Positions 59,724 to 64,000 of a stretch of DNA of 64,000 nt are shown one piece after another. The translations under genes and the position numbers were made by a program. This DNA is from Candidatus Zixiibacteriota bacterium (lineage in GTDB: Bacteria > Zixibacteria > MSB-5A5 > GN15 > FEB-12). Under the pieces are notes generated by a model. That model had not been told where the DNA came from. It ran no database searches and saw only the letters and a program-made list of their open reading frames with translations. Where the stretch lies: contig JAJRXM010000049.1 in NCBI GenBank assembly GCA_024276275.1, forward strand, positions 1-64,000. The letters are read 5' to 3'. Position 1 is the stretch's first letter. The number at the start of each line of letters is the position of its first letter.

Positions 59724-60263
59724 ATGTTACAAAAAGAAAACGCTGTCTTAGTCGTTATAGACGTACAGGGTAAACTTGCCACTCTCATGCACAAGCATAA
59801 ACGTCTGTTTGAAAATCTGAACCGTATGATAGACGGTGCCAAAGCACTCGAAATTCCGATTGTCTGGACAGAACAAATACCCGACAAACTAGGTGCGACT
59901 GTGGATGAAGTGAAAACACATCTTGAGGGTGTCGAACTTCTGACCAAAAAGACATTTTCATGCTGCGGTGGTGACGGCTTTAACGAAAAGCTCGACCAAC
60001 TTGGCAAATCTCAAATTATTGTCTGTGGAATTGAAACCCATGTTTGTGTTTATCAAACCTGTAAAGATTTATTGGCAAACGGCAAAGAGGTGCATTTAGT
60101 AACCGATGCTGTTTCCTCGCGGTTTAAACAAAACTATTATCTCGGTATGGAACGTATTAAAGAGTTAGGCGGTATTATGACATCGGTTGAAATGTCTCTG
60201 TTTGAAATGCTTAAAGTTGCCGAAGGTGACCAGTTTAAAAAAGTGATAAAGATAGTGAAATAG
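59724..60263 (+). CDS. Isochorismatase-family hydrolase
   Basis: A 179-residue cysteine hydrolase. Catalytic triad: Asp13 in LVVIDVQGK, a Lys in the ELLTKKTFSCC segment, and Cys ~106 in IVCGIETHVCVYQTCKDLL; the cis-peptide GIETHVCV motif is clear. The family hydrolyses small amides or vinyl ethers (nicotinamide, isochorismate and others). Substrate unknown; the short YcaC-like form fits best. AAAAGGA ribosome site. It stands alone, flanked by repeat-rich gaps, and ends before a small terminator. Confidence 0.87.
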   Translation: MLQKENAVLVVIDVQGKLATLMHKHKRLFENLNRMIDGAKALEIPIVWTEQIPDKLGATVDEVKTHLEGVELLTKKTFSCCGGDGFNEKLDQLGKSQIIVCGIETHVCVYQTCKDLLANGKEVHLVTDAVSSRFKQNYYLGMERIKELGGIMTSVEMSLFEMLKVAEGDQFKKVIKIVK

Positions 60264-60281
60264 TGCCTGAAGGCACTTTTC
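60262..60281 (+). terminator. Small terminator after the isochorismatase-family gene
   Basis: AGTGCC-TGAA-GGCACT followed by four T, overlapping the stop codon region. Confidence 0.65.
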
Positions 60282-60288
60282 TTAATAT

Positions 60289-60334
60289 GTCATACTGAAC
60301 ACCCTGCAGGGTGTGAGCATGTCGAAGTATGCTC
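60289..60334 (+). repeat. Repeat family C copy 2
   Basis: CATACTGAAC...GTCGAAGTATGCTC, with an inner palindrome ACACCCTGCAGGGTGT. It matches the inverted element at 15753-15785. Elements of the form 'catcctgag...gtcgaaggatg' are frequent intergenic repeats in many bacterial genomes. Confidence 0.65.
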
Positions 60335-60349
60335 TTTTAATTAAAGCAG

Positions 60350-60372
60350 GGCAGGTCTTTCCGAGACCTGCC
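60350..60372. repeat. Repeat family A copy 5
   Basis: GGCAGGTCT-TTCCG-AGACCTGCC, a 9-bp perfect stem, the GCAGG form also seen at 54165. No T-tract of note follows (CTTTG). Confidence 0.7.
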
Positions 60373-60464
60373 TTTGTAGATTAACGTTCTAAATATTCAT
60401 CATTTCCTTCAAAATCTCCTTTATTCTTCTCTCTATTACCATTATCTTACAGCGATAAAAAAAC

Positions 60465-60501
60465 GAGATTGCCACGTCCGCCAGATCGGACTCGCAATGA
60501 C
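60465..60501 (-). repeat. Repeat family B copy 3 (inverted)
   Basis: On the minus strand it reads GTCATTGCGAGTCC...CGTGGCAATCTC, matching the two other copies at both ends; the middle (GTCCGATCTGGCGGAC) is again a partial palindrome. Confidence 0.75.
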
Positions 60502-60527
60502 TGTATAAGAAAGTAGAAATTTCAAAT

Positions 60528-61517
60528 ATGTCTAAATTAAAAACTGCTGTTGTCGGGGTCGGTGCTTTAGGGCGGCATCATCTCAGATGGATGTCACAAC
60601 TCGATGATTCTGAACTGGTAGGTGTGTTCGACCTTGACCAAAAACGATGTAGTGAATATGCCGATGAATACAAAATTAAAGCGTTCGATTCACTTGCTCA
60701 ATTAGCCGATGAAGTCGATGCCGTTTCAATCGTTGTACCTACTACTGCTCATTTTGAAATAGCTTCACATCTCATTCAAGAAGGTGTGCATTGCTTAATT
60801 GAAAAACCGGTGACTCTAAATTTAGAACAGGCTCAGGAATTGATTACTCTGGCAGATAAACATAATGTCAAAGTTACTGTCGGTCAGATAGAACGGTTTA
60901 ATCCGGCGGTTGCCGCATTGAGTAAAACAGAACTGAAACCGTCATTTATTGAAGCTCACCGTTTGGCAGGGTTTGACCCTCGTGGAACCGATGTTGCCGT
61001 AATTTTAGACCTAATGATTCACGATATAGACTTAGTTCTTTCTTTTGTCGATTCACCCATCAAAGATATCCAGGCATCAGGTGTGGCTGTCATTTCCGAT
61101 ATGATTGATATTGCCAACGCTCGCTTAACATTTGAAAACGGATGTGTCGCCAACCTGACGGCATCGCGGATTTCTTTAAATCCGATGCGAAAATTACGCC
61201 TCTTCTAAAAATCAGGCTATTACTCTTTAGACCTTTCAAAAAAACAGGCAGATATTTATCGTTTGGCATCACCTGATGAAACAGTCGAAGGGTTCCGTAT
61301 GCCTCTCGGTAAATCAGACAAAGATGTTATCTATAACAAAATTGAAGACAACGGTGCCGATATGCTTGGGGCAGAATTAAAGTCGTTTCTGTCGGCTATT
61401 AAAAATGATACCGATGTTGCCGTATCGGTCTATCAGGCATCAGAAGCGTTACGGGTGGCATTGGAAGTCGAGAAAATTTGTAAAGAATCTTTACAACTAC
61501 ATGAGGAAATGTCATAA
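60528..61517 (+). pseudogene. Gfo/Idh/MocA-family oxidoreductase, in-frame TAA
   Basis: Two same-frame ORFs are split by TAA at 61206-61208; joined they give ~329 residues, a normal length. NAD-binding VGVGALGRHHLRW at the N-terminus, then EKPVTLNLEQAQELI (~95), GQIERFNPAV and LDLMIHDIDLVL with the catalytic His. The stop falls in RKLRLF*KSGYYSLDL, where relatives often have Gln. It lies just before lpxB and waaA, as in bacteria where a GnnA-like UDP-GlcNAc 3-dehydrogenase makes amide-linked lipid A; this function is inferred from position. No GnnB aminotransferase is in the window. Confidence 0.8.
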
Positions 61518-61520
61518 CGA

Positions 61521-62618
61521 GTGGCAGATTCAATTTTTATCTCAGCTGGGGACCCATCGGGTGATAATGCTGTAGCCCGTCTGATTGAAAAACTCAAAAC
61601 AGAGCATACAGAACTGACTTTTTTTGGATTAGGCGGAAAAAGATTACATCAACTCGGACAAGAACAATTTGCCGATAGGGAAGATTTAGCTGTTATCGGT
61701 TTCTGGGAGGTTGCCAAAAAGTATTTCTATTTCAGAAATCTATTTCACAAATGTTTAGATGAGATTAAATCTCGTAATCCTAAGCTTGTTATTTTAGTAG
61801 ACTATCCCGGTTTTAATTTACGATTGGCAAAAGAAATAAAAAAACTTGGAATCCCGATTATTTATTATATTTCTCCTCAGATTTGGGCATGGGGGAAAAA
61901 ACGAATTGTGCAGATTCAGAAATATGTAGACCTTATGATTCCGATACTTCCTTTTGAAGAAAAATTTTATCAAAATTCAGGCGTAAATGTTAAATATGCG
62001 GGGCATTATCTTACCGAAGATATTCCCTCTGACTATATCGCTTCAGCAATTCCCTCAGGCGGGCATCTGGCTCTGCTTCCTGGGTCACGCAGACAAGAGA
62101 TTGAGCGAATGCTTCCGGTTATGATACAGGCCGCAGAAAAAATATATGAGAACTATAAAATCAAATCTGTCATTGCGGGAGTAAACGGAATTTTTGATTA
62201 TGAATCTCTTACACAAAATAAAGAGTTTGTCGCAGTCACTTATGATAATCCAAGAAAAGTAATCTATGACTCCCGTTTAGTTTTGACAGCATCGGGTACC
62301 GCTACTCTTGAAATCGGTATTATCGGACGACCTATGGTTATAATCTATAAAACAGGAATGCTTACTTATCAGATAGCTAAGAGACTTGTGACCCTGGAAT
62401 CTATCGGACTGGTAAACTTAGTTTTAGGCGAAAAACTTCTTCCCGAACTTATTCAGCACGAAGCAAACGAAAATCAGATAGCGGCAGAGTTAGCTAAATT
62501 TCTTGATGATGGTTTAATACTCAAAGAGACCGTAGAAAAGTTAAATAAACTTCCTATGTTGTTAGGGAATAAAAATGTATCTGAAAATATAGCCTCTTTT
62601 ATTGGAGAATACCTGTAA
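61521..62618 (+). CDS. lpxB: Lipid-A-disaccharide synthase
   Basis: A 365-residue GT-B glycosyltransferase starting at GTG 61521. Motifs: FISAGDPSGDNAVARLIEKL, FFGLGGKRL, LVDYPGFNLRLAKEIKKLGIPIIYYISPQIWAWGKKR, PFEEKFYQNSGVNVKYAGHYL, LLPGSRRQEIERMLP and LTASGTATLEIGI. It condenses UDP-2,3-diacylglucosamine with lipid X to form the lipid A disaccharide. It follows the oxidoreductase by three bases and precedes waaA by three, in a lipid A operon. Confidence 0.95.
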   Translation: MADSIFISAGDPSGDNAVARLIEKLKTEHTELTFFGLGGKRLHQLGQEQFADREDLAVIGFWEVAKKYFYFRNLFHKCLDEIKSRNPKLVILVDYPGFNLRLAKEIKKLGIPIIYYISPQIWAWGKKRIVQIQKYVDLMIPILPFEEKFYQNSGVNVKYAGHYLTEDIPSDYIASAIPSGGHLALLPGSRRQEIERMLPVMIQAAEKIYENYKIKSVIAGVNGIFDYESLTQNKEFVAVTYDNPRKVIYDSRLVLTASGTATLEIGIIGRPMVIIYKTGMLTYQIAKRLVTLESIGLVNLVLGEKLLPELIQHEANENQIAAELAKFLDDGLILKETVEKLNKLPMLLGNKNVSENIASFIGEYL

Positions 62619-62621
62619 CCG

Positions 62622-63848
62622 ATGCTATTTATATATAATATCCTCATACAAATTGTTGCTTTTGTGATTTATCTTATGAAACAAAGCAGTATCGAGTCTG
62701 ATCCGCAATGGAGGGGACGGTTTGCTAAAATCAAACAAGTATCTCCGGTAGACTTTTGGATACATGCTGCCTCGGTAGGTGAAGTCAAAGTTATCGGACA
62801 TCTGACAGACCTGCTGCATGCTCAGAAAAAAAATGTCAGGATACATATCACCACTATGACCCGAACAGGTTATAATACAGCTCTTGACAGATACTGTTCT
62901 GAAAATGTATCGGTTACACAATTTCCCTTTGATACGAAACAATTAATACAAAAAACTTTTGATAAGATAAACCCCAAGGTTTTAGTTATAGCAGAAACAG
63001 AAATCTGGCCGAATATGATTTTAGAGGCTGCTAAAAGAAACATTCCGATTGTTTTAATAAACGGGCGTATGTCAGCCAAGGCATTTAACAAATACAAACT
63101 ATTTCAAAAATCTTTTCAAATGCTTTTAACAAAATATACAAAACTTTTTTTAAAAACAGAAAATGACTATAATCGGTATTTGCACTTTACCAAAAAAGAG
63201 CTCGTCCAAGTTATCGGTGATATGAAATTTGATGCTCCCATGCTGGAACGCACTCAACAAAAAGTAGACGGTATCAGATTAGTGTGCGGTATAGATTCAG
63301 ACTCATTTATTCTTACAGCAGGTTCAACCAGACCGGGTGAGGAAGAACTTCTAGCCGATATGTTTCTGAAAATCATAAAAGAACATAAAACATTTAACCT
63401 TATTATTGCTCCCCGTCATATTGAGCGAGTTAATGAAATTAAAAATATGCTGCTCAAAAAATCTATTCAATTCAAATTATACGGCTCTTCCAGTAAACAT
63501 GAATCGGTTATTTTAGTTGATAAAGTAGGGTTGCTTCAAAACTTATATCTAGCCTCAGATATCGCATTTGTCGGCGGGACACTTGTTGATGTCGGTGGAC
63601 ATAATCTTTTAGAACCTGTTTGGGCGGGAGTGCCGGTTATTTTTGGGCAGTCGACTTACAATGTAAATGAATCTAAAGAACATATACTCTCAAATAACTA
63701 CGGAATTCAGGTAGATAATGTAAATGATTTATATGAAAAAATTGTACAGTCTATCAATAAAGAATTACAGTTTAAGATAAAGAAAACAGATGATTTAAAA
63801 CATTCAGCGACTCAAAAAATCGCTGATTATCTTTTAGAAATGATATAG
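62622..63848 (+). CDS. waaA: 3-deoxy-D-manno-octulosonic acid (Kdo) transferase
   Basis: A 408-residue membrane-anchored GT-B enzyme. An N-terminal hydrophobic segment is followed by FWIHAASVGEVKVIGHLTDLL, VLVIAETEIWPNMILEA, INGRMSAKAFNKYKLF, VCGIDSDSFILTAGSTRPGEEELL, IIAPRHIERVNEI and VGGTLVDVGGHNLLEPVWAGVPVIFG. These are signature motifs of WaaA/KdtA, which adds Kdo to lipid IVA. ATG immediately follows lpxB. Whether it adds one or two Kdo cannot be told. Confidence 0.94.
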   Translation: MLFIYNILIQIVAFVIYLMKQSSIESDPQWRGRFAKIKQVSPVDFWIHAASVGEVKVIGHLTDLLHAQKKNVRIHITTMTRTGYNTALDRYCSENVSVTQFPFDTKQLIQKTFDKINPKVLVIAETEIWPNMILEAAKRNIPIVLINGRMSAKAFNKYKLFQKSFQMLLTKYTKLFLKTENDYNRYLHFTKKELVQVIGDMKFDAPMLERTQQKVDGIRLVCGIDSDSFILTAGSTRPGEEELLADMFLKIIKEHKTFNLIIAPRHIERVNEIKNMLLKKSIQFKLYGSSSKHESVILVDKVGLLQNLYLASDIAFVGGTLVDVGGHNLLEPVWAGVPVIFGQSTYNVNESKEHILSNNYGIQVDNVNDLYEKIVQSINKELQFKIKKTDDLKHSATQKIADYLLEMI

Positions 63849-63849
63849 T

Positions 63850-64000
63850 ATGTTTGAAAAACTTTGGAAAAAAATAATACGTAGGAAACGGTTATCACTA
63901 CTATCCCTGCTTGCATTCATATTATGGATTCTCTCTTTATTTTACAGAATTATTCTTACATTTTATCGACAATTTCAAAAAATAGAAGTGACAACAAAAA
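63850..64000 (+). CDS. lpxK: Tetraacyldisaccharide 4'-kinase, N-terminal fragment (window edge)
   Basis: The reading frame from ATG 63850 stays open to the end of the window (50 residues). FEKLWKKIIRRKRLSLLSLLAFILWILSLFYRII matches the typical LpxK start: a short basic helix followed by a membrane segment. LpxK phosphorylates the lipid A precursor at 4'. Position after lpxB and waaA, one base after the waaA stop, supports this. The kinase motifs lie outside the window. Confidence 0.7.
   Translation, partial: MFEKLWKKIIRRKRLSLLSLLAFILWILSLFYRIILTFYRQFQKIEVTTK

Overview
The window comes from a low-GC, Gram-negative (diderm) bacterium. Evidence for an outer membrane: lipid A/Kdo genes (lpxB, waaA, start of lpxK), gmhA, an O-antigen-ligase-like protein, a TonB receptor, a porin and another predicted barrel. 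Several genes point to the FCB superphylum or a related candidate phylum: a secreted protein with a C-terminal NPNP-type (type IX-like) sorting domain, a propeller protein of PorZ-like appearance, a DUF3098-like membrane protein, a PATAN/DUF4388 protein, a bacterial geranylgeranylglyceryl phosphate synthase and a myo-inositol phosphate synthase. I cannot name the species.

Layout. 1-6.6 kb: sorting-domain protein, broken CPBP protease gene, sigma-like plus ribbon-helix-helix pair, KefB-type antiporter. 6.8-12.5 kb: small secreted protein, then obg-dprA-ptsH-ptsI-pgi/pmi in tight order. 12.5-15.8 kb: repeat-rich, AT-rich island around a broken DUF262/DUF1524 (GmrSD-like) gene. 15.8-26.3 kb: CDP-alcohol phosphatidyltransferase, PfkB kinase, broken outer-membrane protein, csaA, DUF4846-like protein, endonuclease V, M20 amidohydrolase, propeller protein, YbbR protein, tsaD. 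26.3-28.5 kb: cobalamin riboswitch and a broken btuB-like receptor. 28.6-30.6 kb: four tightly coupled minus-strand genes headed by a DUF4388 gene. 30.8-38.2 kb: recX, alaS (broken), GGGP synthase, gmhA, O-antigen ligase, glycosyltransferase. 38.3-45.9 kb: minus-strand chemosensory island (MCP, PhnD-like binding protein, double rhodanese, porin, second MCP). 46.2-53.9 kb: mannose-1-phosphate guanylyltransferase/PMM-like fusion, tmk-S41 protease-TauE-small membrane protein-HAD operon, inositol phosphate synthase. 54.3-59.1 kb: TetR, DinB, tRNA-Leu, tig-clpP-clpX. 59.7-64 kb: isochorismatase-like hydrolase, Gfo/Idh oxidoreductase, lpxB, waaA, lpxK (cut by the window edge).

Two window-wide signals stand out. 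First, ten otherwise well-conserved genes are each interrupted by a single in-frame stop codon or a one-base frameshift, including the normally essential alaS; six of the eight internal stops are TAA. Sequencing or assembly error is the simplest explanation, but readthrough or transcriptional slippage deserves a check. Second, intergenic spaces carry several families of short palindromic repeats, one of which (core GTCAGGTCTC...GAGACCTGAC) is followed by a T-tract at two gene ends and so could serve as a terminator.

Themes: envelope and surface polysaccharide synthesis (GDP-mannose, heptose, Kdo, lipid A), possible archaeal-like or inositol lipids (GGGPS, inositol phosphate synthase, CDP-alcohol phosphatidyltransferase), protein quality control, and chemotaxis towards an unknown periplasmic ligand.
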